A stretch of DNA of 64,000 bases from Chrysoperla carnea. Its lineage: Eukaryota > Arthropoda > Insecta > Neuroptera > Chrysopidae. Below the pieces are notes generated by a model. That model did no database searches. It was not told the DNA's origin and saw nothing but the letters and a program-made list of their open reading frames with translations. Where the stretch lies: NCBI RefSeq assembly GCF_905475395.1, contig NC_058340.1, positions 63,342,181-63,406,180 of the forward strand, written 5' to 3'. The position numbers and the translations under genes are program-made. This document shows, piece after piece, positions 25,691 to 39,489 of this stretch. Each line of letters begins with the position of its first letter. The first letter of the stretch is position 1.

Positions 25691-26324
25691 TAAGTTGTGG
25701 AATGTGAGCCGTTTTAAAAAATGAAAATAATAAATTTGAAAAATGTACGAAAAAAATACAGCAGTACATTTTCCGGTTTAAAAGACTATTTAACGTAGGT
25801 ATTTCTAAAGTATTTATAGTTCTTTTTTTTTTTTTTTTGCAGTAATTTCCGATATAATAAAAAATATAGCACATTAACAGTTCTTTTTTATTCATAAAGA
25901 CAGTCAACATGACTTACTCTTAGATACTACACATGTGGAATGAAATATATTAAATTAAGTATATTAATAAATCATAATTATTAATATTAAATATAGCAAT
26001 ATTTTAATTTGTAACAAGTAATAATATCAGACATTTGTGTACTATAAGTACAAAACATAAATAAATTACATAAAACCATAGATTAGATTGGTGGTGTATG
26101 TTTAAAAAAATCAAAATCATGTACCGTTTGATTAAAAATTAATTATTAATAATATACCTATTTATTTAATTAATATAAACATGATGCATACAAATTAACA
26201 TTAAATGTTTTATATGTAAATGAAACGAAGTGTATTTACAAGGTAACGTGGAAATTACATTTGTATTATGTAGGTAATTTGTTATTTCGTTAATTATTTT
26301 TTTCCCACAAGATGCTTCGCATAT
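25691..26324. other. Intergenic, nothing recognised
   Basis: A+T-rich filler between two repeats. There is a T-run near 25825-25840. Confidence 0.4.
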
Positions 26325-26810
26325 ACAGCATGTCCAAGACAGCAAGATTTCCTCAAATGGTAGATAACATTAAAATATTGACCATTTGTCAAAAAACTTA
26401 TGGCCGGGAAAGCGTCCTTTGACAGATACGAGGCGTTGAAATTAAAGAAAAAAGGATATTATTGTGAAAATTGCCAATATATTAGCAAAATTGACGAATT
26501 GTGATTTGGAGCACACAATGCCCCAAACTTTAACATTATTGTACTTGTAATAAAGTCACTGGCGCTAGAGAATTAAGCTTTATTAAGAACGTAGCCCTTA
26601 AAACAGAATTTCTTAGCGAATAAATTCCAATTTTTCTAAGCAAGTGTTTCGGCAATATTTACAAAAATATCCTTTTTGCTTCGAAAACCGTCAACAGACC
26701 GTATCTAAAAAAAACGACGATTTTCCAACTAAAAGTGTATTAAGAAATTGCCCTTATTTTAACGTTATCTACCCTTTAATAAAGTCCTGTTATTACAACT
26801 TGGACCATTA
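26325..26810. mobile_element. Inverted diverged duplication with a short CxxC-coding segment in each arm
   Basis: The left arm (about 26350-26520, + strand) and right arm (about 26640-26795, - strand) align with substitutions and small indels: GTAGATAAC(A/G)TTAAAAT, then GATACG, then AAAAAGGATATT and ATTGCC. The left arm can encode a 34-residue frame (26400-26504) with KKGYYCENCQY. The right arm read in reverse gives KGYFCKYCRN in the matching position. The retained GY(Y/F)CxxC suggests both arms come from one coding or zinc-binding segment, perhaps of a transposase. The family is not identified. Confidence 0.4.
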
Positions 26811-29800
26811 TGTACACACAAATTGACGCCTTTTCGATACTTGGGAATATTTGAGAAAGAAAAGGTTCAGTATCCCTCATCAGTCAGGCTAGAATAAATC
26901 AAACCCTAATAACAAATCTACACTTTTTTGTAAGAATAGTCCATCTAATGTTAAAAATAACAGATATACAAAAAATAAGCGCAGAAAAAATGTGCAAAAG
27001 CTTTTTTACGATAAAATGATTGTAACTTATAGAAAATATTTTCTACTTTTTCGTTCAGCTATTTAAAAAAGCGTATTTTTTTAGTTTTATTTAGACTGTT
27101 ATTTATTTAGTAAATAATAAATAATACTATGTGTTAGCGTTTAAATAGCAACAACTTTATATGAATAATAATAAATCATTTTATGGTATTTAGAAGTATT
27201 ATTTATTCATTTTTATATCTAAGTACCACATATTTACCTTCAGTGATGTTTTGTGGCGTATAAAAGTCTGGTAAAACTTTATTCATAAATTATTCGAATA
27301 CTTCAAATTCTATACAATTTTCCAATTTAAATATCAAATACTCAATGCATTGTTTTGATAGAAAGATGTATCTTTCAATTCAATTTTATCCCCACATTTT
27401 TTAACAAATCATACATTGTACAGAACATATCATAAAATAGGAAAGGAGAATTTAAAGGAAGGGGTGTGTTTTTCACCGAAATAAATATTTCGGTTAAATA
27501 ACTGAACACGGAATCATAACATAAAACGAAATAAAAACATATCAAGAATATTGGATTCATACATTTTTTTTTTTAATGTTAAAGGTGAACAGATAATCTG
27601 GATAATATCGGCAGATATTAAAGACTAATAAAACTATAGCACGTGCCTTTGTTGTAACTTAAAACCCAACGAACACACGGTGCCGATATAGTATATAAGA
27701 AGGTATCATAATCATTTTAGAAAAAAGGTAGAAGTAGTTAAACAGACACTACTTCTGATGGTAGTATAGTTATAGTGACTTCATGATATCGTCAAGTTAA
27801 GTGTTTCATAAATATTATGGGTATTGAAACACTACAGAGAAAAGATATTTATTATTTTAGCAGCAGGTAGATCACCAACAAATCACAAATGATTTTTTGT
27901 ATTTTATACCGACATCACAGGGTCGACACGTCTTCGTATACAGTGTATCCATTAAAAATTGTAACAGAATATCGTTAAATAGTTTTTGGTAATTTTTTTC
28001 TTGATTTTTACACTGTTTATACGTGGAACAAGCTCTAACTCCTATAACAGCGATATTTTTCTCTTTAATCTCCTGTTGAGAGGTCCTTTTCGATAATTAC
28101 GAAACTTTCTTGAGCATTCCGACATGTTTTTCAAAATGATTGAAATTTGAAAGTTTCCAAGAAAACTGACCATTTCTTAGGACGAAAAATTAGAAAACTA
28201 CACAGTAATTTATTGTTTTAACAAAGCCTCGTTCGTCATTGACCAATACCGTAGTGTTTACACCGACTAAGCGCATACACACGAAAAGAGTGGCATATGA
28301 GGGCATTGTTTTAATTCGTAGTTTCATATTTGGACCTTATTACCTTCTGGCCCTTATTTACCTTAGGTATCTTATAATCACGCTAGCTTAACTTTTACAA
28401 TTTAGGACTTCATTTAAACGCACAAATGTAATCTGCATTTCGGTCAAACTTTTTAAATTTTGGCAAATTATAGTTTTAGTCATTCTAAAGAAAAGTTCCC
28501 GTGGTCACAATTCATAAAAATGACAGAATTTCATGTTATAGCTAAATTAAAGTTGGAAAATGTACTTATTTGTATAATGTATGTCTATGTGTGTATAGGC
28601 AAATACATATACAGATATGTATAACTACATGCATACGTGTGTTTTTTAATGTAAGAGTGTTGTTTTTTAATACTTGTTTTTTTGAAGAATATGTTACGAA
28701 ATTCAAGGAAAAAGTAGTGTTAAATGTTCAGTGGATCAATAATATGAATTGTTAAGATCAATAATATCAGCTACACATATACGTACATGATTTTTTGACA
28801 ATTCAATTATTAAACTATCATATACCTAAATTTGAAAAAGTTTGACCGAAATGCAGATTACATATAATATTTGTGCGAGGTCTTTTCCTGAATATCCCAA
28901 CAACGTTCCCAAACTTTTTCGGGACCCATCTAGCACAAGTCTTGCGTAGATCCATATAACTGCATATTTGATCAAGAATTTTCAGCTTAAAAAGATCTTA
29001 TTAAAAAATTTATTGGAATTATTTAAATAATAAACTAGAAAAATTTATATATATATCAAAAATACAGCATCCATTTTATCTTAACAGTAGTATTTTATTT
29101 CTTAATAACTATAATTAGACAAGAAACTGTTTATTAACTCACCGTCATTAGGAAATAAGAAACACCCAAAAAAACATAAATAAAATATAGCGTTTTTGTA
29201 TAGGCCACACAGAATTGGTTTTTTTTTTGGCAATTTTAATAATTATCAGTTCATAAATAAATCTATTTTTCCCTTTTGAAAATAGTGATCTATTGTATAA
29301 TATATTATGTAACCTATAAACTAAATATAATTATTGGCAATCCCTTTAATTTTATAAGCGTGGTTTATTATATTCTTAATATATCCATGCCTTTTTTTTT
29401 TCTGATAATTTTATGGTGGTTTATATCATTTTTAATTTAATCTAAGGATGTTCTCAAGAAAGTATTTTGCAAAAGATTTTGTATTTATTTAAAACCTATT
29501 TTGTACTCGATAAATTTTTATACATTCACATGAAACATATTCACACTTATTAATTTGGGAATAAAGTTCTTATCAAGTTTTTCAATTTTTTCAAGCAATA
29601 GTGAAAAAAAATTGTACTTTAAACGGGAATCAAACCCTAAATCTCAAGCTTTAAGAATCAAATAATATCTCTTTGGAGTCAAACTATAGAAATCTCAATA
29701 TGATAATTATTTTTTACAAGTCTACCTTATTACATAAATTTGGAATATCAGTCCATATTTGACTGACACTACATTCGACCAAAATGTGTTTTATTTTGTG

Positions 29801-32800
29801 TCCTATCATGAATACTATTATGTTATCGGTTTTAGTTTTAGTATTGTTTTATTGTTGATTCTATATTTAACCCTCTGGGGATATTTATCCCTCCGAGAGT
29901 ATTTTTAAACTTCGAATATCTTCCTTTATGCAGGATTTATGATTTTAAATTGTATCTGGGGCTAAATTGCATAAAAAATGGTAAAATAAATACGCTTAGT
30001 ATTTTTTTTAAATAAATCGGGACCGACACCACAGAACAAAATTGTGACTGATGCTAGCATCACTTTGGATTGAAAAATAGTTGTATTTTTAAAGGGAACC
30101 GTAGAAATTAATATTATTGGAAACACATAGGAACTTCAAAACCATTTTAAAGATATAAAAATGTACTAAAATGCTATTTTTGAGTACAATTAATAAGAAA
30201 CAAAACTCAAAAGGTCACTAATAATATTTAAAATAAGTGGAATTTTAACGTTCTAAAAAATAATGAAATTTTAATGAAAACTTAATATTTACGAAGAAAA
30301 AGTACTATTTATGTAGGTACTTAAGATTCTGGAAGCTAAAAGCACAACAGTGTAGGCACCATACTAAAGCTTTTTTACCATCAAAAACAGAAATATATTT
30401 TTTCCTTTCATGGTACACTTTTCATGGGATCGTCCATCAGACAAAAGTAGTTTTGATGATTTTTTCGATCTTTCCAAAGGATTCCCTTGAAAAATTTCGA
30501 AAAATCTAGAAATATTAGTTTTCTAATGAAAAAAACGATATAATTTTTTTTAAATATACGATTTTTTTAATCTAATTCCCAGACCTACTCATAAATATCA
30601 AACATAACACTTCCGCTAAAAAGTTTTTCAAAAGTTTTTTCTTATAATTTTTGATTATTTTTTTTTTTTTTATTCTCCGTTATTATCTATTGTATAAGGG
30701 AATGGGTAACAGGATAACATTTCAATTTGGAGAGATCAAAAGATGTCAAAAAAAAACAATTTGAATTGTGTATTAGAATTCTTGAAAAGCGTGAAAATGG
30801 TTTTATTTTGAATACGCATAATAAAAGTAGAATAATTAATTTTAAATTTATAATAAACTTTGGGACAATAAATACTTACAAAAAAAAAAAAAAAAACGAA
30901 AAATATTGTCTATTTGGGTAATGCCTATACACACAAATAGTGTTAAGTCATTGCGAAGGTACATTTTTTAATTTTTGGAACTATATAGATTAGTTAATTA
31001 ATAATAATAGATCGAAAATAATCAATAGTCGCTTAGAATAGGTACTATTGTGTGACTTTGAAGTATCTAAATATCCGAAGATGTCGCTCCTTCCTGTGTT
31101 ATAAAATCATATAGTCTACAGTACAAAAGGAGGTATGATTTTGTGACTAACACATTAACTTCATTTCAGTGCAACCTACAACATTTTTATTTACGAAAAC
31201 TTTGGAAATTGGGACGCGTTAGCATAATAAAACATATAGGTAGTCGTTAAGCTGACATGTTGAAGGCGTAGGTCTGAGAAAACGGCTCATGAAATATGAG
31301 ATAGCTGAACTTTGCTGACCAAAATAACGACCGTCATTTCATTGAGTGATCAGTATTTAATTACCTATCAAGCACTTAAGAACGATCGAAAGCGCTCTTA
31401 TATCAGCAAACGCAAACAATCTCTGATTTTGTCAAAACATACAATATGAGGTGTATTATTTCAGATTACTGGAATGAAGATTTTTTTTAAGAATGATTAA
31501 TCAAATTTACACCTCTGGGAAAATTTGGCGGAAGTATTAATTTTATTGATAATTGTCTTTTTAAACAGAAAAAGAGACGTTAAGTAGTTTTTTTTTTTTG
31601 GTAAAATAAATCATAAAAAATTAATTTAAGATTTAAAAGTGTTGTTTTTAAATGGACAGCAAACATGTTTTACAACCGCTAATAGCTATATCTCATGGGT
31701 GTTTTGTAATTAATAATTGTCTAAAAGACAAATATATCCAAGATGTATATTTAATGGTACAGATTCATTCAAAAATCATAGGTGTTATGCCACATGTGCA
31801 TCGTCTTCTTTATTTATTCGCACCGTGCATGAGTTTAGTTACCATATAGTAATAACATACATCTTTATTAATATAATTATATGAATGTTCATATAAGTTT
31901 ATGGATTGTATATTTGTCTAATATTGAAAATTTATTTGTATTTTCTAAAAAATTTAAATAAGTAATTATGTTTAAGTACATTTATTATTTATATTTCGTC
32001 TCTTATTATCACAATTTCTAATGCCTATGATCAAAGCGATCGAATTTCTGTTTATTTCGAGTAAAAATTACTTCCAAAATGGAGGCACCAAAATTTTCAC
32101 CGATTTTTTGCAATTTTCTAAGGTCCTTTAATAAAAATCTAGGAAATCACACAAAATATTTATTTTCTTATTTCGACACAAAAATCGGGTTCATTTAGCG
32201 ATTAGGTGAGTAGTTTTTTTAGATATCGCATAAAATTTTGTAAAAAAGCTTTTATTTCGAAACGATTATGGCGAGTTCTCGGAAAAGATTCATATAATCG
32301 TAAAATGACTAAAGAAATTACTACGGAATACCACCTCTCGACACAGTCTTAGTCGATATCTCAGAAACTACTTCTCCAATCGTCAAAATGGCAGAATTTC
32401 TGATGTTTTTTTTGAATCCGAATTTCTCAAGAAAATGATATTTATATATATGAGCCAAAAAAATTCGCCAATTTTTTGAAATTATAGTTGTTTGAAAAAT
32501 CGATAAAATCACCAAAAAAATTTGTACGGAATTTGATATTGTTTCTGAGATATCGACTAATATCGTAGGCCTAGGGCCTGGACGATTTAATATTAGTATT
32601 CCATCTACATTACTACAACTGTATTAACAATGCAGACAGCTTTATTAATCGTGGTTCGTATCTTGACTATTATCATACATTATACATACTTATCAACACA
32701 TACAACGAACTAGACACTCTCTGTGTTGTTGTATAGGAAATAATCTTCAAATGTCTTTCAAAACCACCTTTTTCACTCCAGAACTCCAGTAAATATCTTA

Positions 32801-33650
32801 AAACTTGCGATTTTTGAGAATAGATCGTTTTCTACGGTAGTCAAGTTCCGAATTATTTTATAATTTTGGATACTTAAGCAGCAAATTCTAAGAGAGTATT
32901 GCCTAAATCGATAAGTCTTATAATTATCATAAAAACTCAAATAAATTTAGCAAATCGCACACCCAATAATTCGTAAAATAAATATCCAAATGAAATAAAA
33001 TTAGGCATACACAATATGCACATAAACATGAAAGGCAGACCTCGAATGTAAAATTTTTTTAAAATTAAAAATTCCAAGATAAATAAATTTTTTGCTACTT
33101 TTTTTTAGTTTAAAAATGGTTTAGTTTAAAAGCGAAAACATGCCACACATTATTATTAAAAATAAAAGAAGACTTTGAAAATTAAATTATGAAATTAATA
33201 ATAACATTAATGGCTTATAAATAAAATTTTCCATGGAAAGATGTTTTAATTTATGCCCATAAATTTTAATTTCATTACATTGTTTATTTCAGATAAGTTT
33301 ATTAATAACATATACATATCTAAATATAAAAATGTTTTTAAAAACAAGGAATTATATATAATTCTGAGAGATTTTATAAATTGTTTAAAAATATCCACAT
33401 TTGCTATAAATATGTTTGCAATAAATTAATAAATTTAATATAATCGTCGCTTAAGATGTGATTTTTTAATTCAATCTTTGTAATTATTCTATTTTAAACT
33501 TTTAATTAATGATAAAACTAATTGCTTTAATTAATTTATTGCCCAAATTTACTAAATTTTAATAAAAAATATATTTTTTATTTGGTAAGTCTATGGTATG
33601 TAGTAATTTCAAACTACATGTCATGCACTAATATGTTGATTGTAGTGTGT
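26811..33650. other. Intergenic, no gene seen
   Basis: A+T-rich. Includes a block at 32040-32570 built from repeat words shared with 14.3-14.7 kb and 48.2-48.7 kb (CACAAAAATCGGGTTCAT, GATATCTCAGAAACTA, ATATCGACTAATATCG). No credible exon on either strand. Confidence 0.45.
32040..32575. repeat. Dispersed repeat, diverged copy
   Basis: Shares the phrase ACAAAAATCGGGTT followed by a CGATTAG/GATTAGG box with the repeats at 48.3 and 48.6 kb. It also contains inverted partial copies of a GATATCTCAGAAAC / TCTGAGATATCGAC word pair at about 32355 and 32545. Noncoding. Confidence 0.4.
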
Positions 33651-33654
33651 ATAT

Positions 33655-33735
33655 ACAGCCGGGGTTCTGAAGCTGTGTTCAAGGCACACCCCGATGCGAT
33701 CACCGAATCGTAGCGTCTACTCTGTGTTGTCATAC
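33655..33735 (+). promoter_or_regulatory. Local G+C-rich patch upstream of the lipase maturation factor gene
   Basis: About 80 bases of roughly balanced composition (CAGCCGGGGTTC, CACCCCGATGCGATCACCG, CATACCGGCC) lie 145-225 bases before the ATG in otherwise very A+T-rich DNA. The position fits a core promoter or 5' UTR. A repeat fragment is the alternative. No TATA box or defined factor site is claimed. Confidence 0.3.
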
Positions 33736-33878
33736 CGGCCTCTGCTTTAACATTGCTATAATACTATTCCCAAGCTATTATTATTAAAAATACTTTTAAA
33801 AAAAATTCAAAACATTTAATATAAATGTAAATTATTATTTAAATATAAAAAAAAAAATCAAGTGATTTTTTTATTAAA

Positions 33879-36800
33879 ATGATTTCCGTTCGTCAAACGC
33901 GTAATTTATTTTTACGAGGCATTTGTGTTGTGTACTTATTTTCATTTTTATCATTTTATATACAAATTCCAGGTAAACAAATTATCTTACATAGTCTCAA
34001 AGTAAACGATTTAATCACTAAAAATGTTTCAAAATTTATTTTTGAAGCGTAAAAATTTTTTAATTTAAAAATTATATATGATATTTAAATTGTGTTGCAT
34101 ATTTTTGATTTTGTTTTATAAATTTTATAGCTGACTGAGATCATTTCCAAAAATAATAAATCAATCAATTTATGCAAGTTTTCAATTAAACGTGATTGTT
34201 TTTATTTGAAAATACATATTATTTAGTTCAATAAGTGGTATTTGGGCGTTCTTTTATTTTATGTAAATTTTACATTCCTATCTTATCTTTTTTATAATTT
34301 GAATTCAAATTTTTTTAATTCAAAAGTAGATTAGTTTTAATCGACGACTAAATTTGAAACTTTTTTTGTTTATATGAATTTTAAATACCTTTTTTTTATC
34401 GGATTAATTTTTTTTATAAGATGTATAATAGACGAATTGGCTACAGAATTTGATTTATTTAAAAAGCTACGACTAAAATTATTAATTTCAGTGAAGCATT
34501 ACAAATTTTCTCTATTATTTTAAAATGTTTATGATTAATAAATCAAATTATTTTAAATCGTATTCAATTCTTTTTTTGTATAAAATGGCCTTCTGAAACG
34601 TTTTAAAAATGATTCGTAGATACCTATTATTAAATTTCAACGCATATTGAATTTCAATATTGAAATGTATATCGTACAACGAACAGACATGTGTCTATAA
34701 AATTTCCGTTATTTTTTTAAGACCTCCTAGATTGTATGTAAATAGGAGTTTTGCATATTGTGTGATAATTTTTAAAGGTATCTAAGCTAGTAATGACATA
34801 TTTTTCGCATATCAAATAATTGTGAATCCATCTATTGTCTAGTCTTTTAACCTTTTAACACACTTGTTACACGACAATGTTAATTTATGCCATAAAAGAG
34901 AGAGATGACGTTATTTGTACTGAGTGTTACAAGAAACAACGGCACAAATTATTTCTGTTGATTAACTAAATGTTGAATAAACAATTCAATCATGTTAATT
35001 AATATTCTTAATTTATGGATTATTAATATGAGCTTATATAAATAATTTATATTGTTACGCATTAAACTTCTCTTAATTATTCACTATTTATTTATACCTT
35101 ACCAAAAACTGACTAGCGATTTTGTAAGTAAACAATCTATTCACAGCGATATTAACTATAGTTGTCTAATATGGCGATATTAGTTATAGTGTAGTTGGTA
35201 AAACATTACACGCCCTATAACTTCTGTAATTTTCGCCCAAATCAATATTTTTCATTGTTTATACATGATTTTTAAACAATTGACTACGTTGTTTTATCTC
35301 ATGTTTTTTTTTTAAATTTAAATTATCGATTAGTTATATTTCTAGGATTCTCTTCTAAATAACTTTAGATTGATACGTTTTTTTAAAAAAAATCAAAACG
35401 AGCCCTGAAGTCTATGAGCTCTGATTTCTTAGACAAATAGTTTTAAAAATCAAATCATCCTTTGAGAGGTAACTCGGAAAAGTTATTTCTCAAGACACGT
35501 AAGAGCTTCTAGAAGCGTTTTTCTCCCTATTTCTTTATAATACTATTACTCTCGTACAGGCTGACCTTGAATATGTCTTTGTACTCTCTGTGAAAGCCAA
35601 CAATTGACAGATTACCCAAACAGTTTACAAATTAGCCGGCTTCCCAATATATACGAACCTTTATACAATAATTTCCCATACTTCAGAAAGTTCAGAAAAT
35701 GTATCTTTCCATTTTTGTCTAGGATTGTTTACATTCAAACAACTAAGGACGTTAGAAAGGTCGAAAGTCTAGAACTAGAGTCGCCACGAGAGAAATTCGA
35801 TGACGCATCATAATTTTTTCTTTCTAATACGTTTGGTTATTTCGATATAAGTCATTGAATTTTTTTTTTATAAACGTGTTAATTCCATGAATTAAACAAA
35901 ATATGGCTTCAATTATAATTAATTATCAATACTTGTTAACATTATAAAATATTGAAATCTAATAAGTATTTACGATTATTTATTTACAGTTTTCTAATAT
36001 AGCGCCTTCTCCCCCCTGCACCCCGTTTTCGTCTATCACAGTTTAATTCATAAGATAAATAAATGTTCATTTGTAAATAATCGTAATAAAATTTGATTTT
36101 TTTAGGCTTATACGGTAATAATGGCATCTTACCAGTTAAATTATTTTTGGATAATATTCGTGGTAAAACTTTATTGGCTAAAATTCAAACCAAACCAACG
36201 CTTTTATGGTTTGCTTCGCATATTGGATTAGATCCTGAATATATGATGGATGTTTTAGCGTTACTTGGAATCGTTTTTTCATTTCTTGGGTAATAATTTC
36301 AAATTTTTGTAATTATACTATTTTTGGTAGTAATTTTTGTAAATTTTGTCCACAGATTTATATCCCAGAAATTGTGCGTGAAATTAGTTTATGCAATATT
36401 ATGGATATTATATTTCTCGTTGTATCAAGTGGGGCAAGGCTTTAATCAATATTTAACGTAAGTTGATAAAAAAATCTCAGATCGTGTAATTGCAATTTTG
36501 GGTGTATTCTTGAGAAAATATTTTTCTAATAATCAAGCAGACGGAATGTTATTTGATTTGTTAATTTTTAGGGATGATCTTCTATTAGAAGCCGGCTTAT
36601 TAGCAATAATTGTTGCCCCATTATTTTCACAAAGCCGACCAAAACGTTATTCCACTACGAAATCAGACATTATAACATTATGGTTGGTGCGTTGGTTGCT
36701 ATTCCGTGTACTATTTTCAACAGCTATTTCGAAATTATTAAGTGGTACGCCTAAATGGTGGGATCTAAGTGGTAAGAATTCGATCACGTTTAATATCCTT

Positions 36801-39480
36801 AAAATCAATTAATATAATTCTTTTATTTTTCTAGCTTTTAATATTCATTTCGAATCAATTGCATTACCAACCCCATTAGCATGGTACTGTCATCATTTTC
36901 CAAAATGGTGGCTACGTTTGGTTGTGATTTATTCACAAGTAACAGAAGGAGCACTGCCATTTTTATTTTTTGTACCAATACGTGGTGTAAGAATTGTTGG
37001 ATTTTTAAATCAGGTAAAATTTCATCGATAATGTTTAGGCCTTGGAATGTTTTGAAAAATGTCAAGCATCCGGCTGTAGCTTTGAACTTATTAATACGAG
37101 TCTGAATAATTTTTGACTTAGGAAAATTTGTTTGGGAACCATTGCTCTAGTAGAAAGATAATTTAATAGCAAATGCAGAAATAATGTAGAATCCACCATT
37201 TGACACATCAAAATTTTCAGTGTCTTGAAAGAAAGCTTTACATTTAATAAGTGTTTCCCCGATTCAAATTGTTTCAAATATATTGTAAAGAAACTACTCC
37301 TACTACATAAATTACAGCCGGTTGTTCAAGTCTCCCACTCTCCAAGGACTCAATCACTACGAATTTCCGCCTTTAAAACTAATCAATTTCTGTTGATTTT
37401 GCAGTTATTTTTACAATTATGTATAATCGTGACTGGTAATTTTAATACGTACAATATATTAATGATAACATTAATGATATCGTTATTGGATGATCAAGTA
37501 TTTTATAAACGTATCAAAAAACAACGGGCCTCAAAATGGAGCCGATTATTTACATTCTTTTTGAATTTATTAATACATTGTTCAATTTTATATGGTATTT
37601 ATGTGTTGTATGATATAAAATTCGATGGCAATAAATTAGATGGAAAAATTAGTAAGTAAAACTTCCATAAAACTATCAACTTCCAGGAAAGAAAAAAAGT
37701 TCCATACTCTTCTATATATTCTATATTCTTAGATCCCATTCTTAAATTCGTACATTAAGGTATTAAAATGTTTACTATATCTTTTATCTCAACCAAAATT
37801 TACCTTTATTCTTGAAAGTTCGCCTGAAACATCTCAATGTGACAATTAATGATTTGAAATCTAAACATCTCTTCTTTCTTTTGTAGCATTTACAAAATCG
37901 CAATTTGATGAAATAGCTATTAAAGCAATAACAGGGTCAGCATTTGTTGGATTAATATCATTAGCATTAACAATATGTGGTGTATTAACCGATTTGGGTC
38001 GAGAAGTAACACAAGGAAAACGTCCATTACGCACTTTATTCATTCCAATATTTTGTTCTTTAACAGCCATTTCATGTTTTGTTATGAGCACTGTAAGTTA
38101 ATTTAAAATCTTTTACCCTTAGAGAATTGCGTAAGAATAAATTTTAATCTTCTTCCAGATTCCAGTCTTTACGATTGATTCACGTACGAATATCACCAAA
38201 AATGCTGATGTATATAATATTTATAAAAAGATTGAACCATACAAATTATTTAATAATTATAATTATAAATTATACAAAAGTTTAAATTCAATAAATGGTC
38301 GACCAGAGATCATCATTGAAGGTGCCAATAATATTGAAGGGCCATGGAATGAATATAACTTTTTATATAAACCAGGAAATGTGAATAATTCATTACCGTT
38401 TGTTGGTAAGTAACAGAAATGGAAATTTAAAAGCTCTGTGCATTCGATGAAAATACAAATAGACCCCCTAGTACTAACACCAAGGTGTCCTCTGCGCCCT
38501 TCTTTTCGTAGCCATTCTTTAATTCGGTAAATAACAGAACATCTTGCTATTAGAATGACAAGCTCGGGTGAAAGGGGTGTTTGAGACAATCCTTTCTCGT
38601 GCCAAGGAATTCGCTGCTTCATTCTCTTTAACCCCAAAGTAATAAATTATATTTTAATCTATTTCAGCACCATATGCTCCACGTTTAGACTGGCAAATGT
38701 GGACAGCATCATCTAGTTCGTACAACGAAAATCCATGGGTATTGGCACTTGCATATCGAATTTTAACTGGCCAATCTGAAGTGTTGCAATTAATTGACAA
38801 AGCACATTCACCATTCCAAAATCAACCACCCAAATATTTACGAGCTTTATTATATAATTATCATTATACATTATGGGATCAAAGGTAAGTTGCAATGTTT
38901 TGATTTTTCTAAAAGTTAAAGCTAAAAAAAATGGAAGACATTAATTCTTGTGGAATCGACAGAACCATAAAGTTTAAGGCCTCAAATAGAAAACAATAAT
39001 AATGTTCAATAAATTTCGTTAATCAAATGGAGTTAGGCCGCTATAATTCAAACAAAGATAGAATTGCGACGCGATTTGCTTGCATAAGCATATCACGTCC
39101 TGTTTGTTTAAGACCTTAAATTTCAAAATAGTTATCGACAATCGGCTAGCAATTAAAACAATTTGCCTGAGAAACCTAATTAATCAATCTATACAAATTT
39201 TTACTTTCCGTTTAGGTGGCATCCAAGTTGGTGGACACGACAAAAAGTTGGTGAATATTTCCCAGTATTTACAAAGGATACAGTTTCATTACAAGATTAT
39301 TTGCAATCACAAAAACTTCTTCCAGCCAATATAAAACAAGTACAATCTACAGTAAATCCAATAATAAAAATTGTTTTAGATAATTTAAGACATTTTGCTG
39401 CACAAGTTGAGGGTAGTTTCTTTTTATGGTCAGTATTTTCAGCTGGTTGTGTGATAATTCTAACAACTAGCAAAAAATAG
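33879..39480 (+). CDS. Lipase maturation factor (LMF2-like), ten coding exons, complete
   Basis: Exons: 33879-33972, 36106-36289, 36356-36457, 36572-36771, 36835-37013, 37405-37651, 37887-38092, 38159-38405, 38668-38884, 39216-39480. All introns are GT-AG and all phases agree, giving 1941 nt and 646 residues, near human LMF2 (about 700). LMF proteins are multi-pass ER membrane chaperones; LMF1 is needed for folding and dimerisation of lipoprotein lipase-type lipases, and LMF2's role is less clear. Visible features: an N-terminal hydrophobic segment (about 15-30) ending FYIQIPGLYGNNGILP; helices about 80-115; the family-typical DDLLLEAGLLAIIVAP (128-143); SIALPTPLAWYCHHFPKWW (201-219); LDDQVFY; PRLDWQMW and PWVLALAYRIL in the luminal domain; and WHPSWW near 560. 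The start was chosen because the N terminus matches the family and an A-rich context precedes it. The next gene is about 20.5 kb away. Confidence 0.95.
33973..36105 (+). other. Intron 1 of the lipase maturation factor gene (2133 bp)
   Basis: Bounded by donor GTAAAC and acceptor TTTTTTTAG. It is far longer than the other eight introns (63-391 bp). It holds a short internal duplication at about 35145-35200 (GCGATATTA(A/G)(C/T)TATAGT twice) and otherwise A+T-rich sequence. A long first intron may carry regulatory elements, but none is demonstrated. No nested gene was seen. Confidence 0.85.
37014..37404 (+). other. Intron 5 of the lipase maturation factor gene (391 bp)
   Basis: Lies between donor GTAAAA at 37014 and acceptor TTTTGCAG ending at 37404. 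Exon 6 begins in frame with LFLQLCIIVTGN. Nothing else was recognised inside. Confidence 0.85.
38885..39215 (+). other. Intron 9 of the lipase maturation factor gene (331 bp)
   Basis: Donor GTAAGT at 38885 and acceptor CCGTTTAG ending 39215. The codon for Arg559 is split AG/G. No internal feature was seen. Confidence 0.85.
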
Positions 39481-39489
39481 ATTAACAAC

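Noticed and set aside
25566..25910. 114-residue open frame on the minus strand.
   Set aside because: It runs through the dispersed repeat at 25283-25690 and a poly-Lys stretch from a T-run, with no domain.
29600..29695. Possible tRNA-like sequence on the minus strand (GGTTTGATTCCCG B-box-like).
   Set aside because: No acceptor stem and no D-arm could be paired, and the T-stem has only three good pairs.
36838..37277. Overlapping minus-strand open frames across LMF exon 5 and intron 5.
   Set aside because: They are antisense shadows of the LMF coding exon. The + strand protein matches the LMF family and splices correctly.
37861..39480. Idea that the downstream LMF exons form a separate gene.
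   Set aside because: Intron phases are continuous from exon 1, and the family order of motifs (PRPE-like GRPEIIIEGA, PRLDWQMW, PWVLAL, WHPSWW) is that of one LMF protein.
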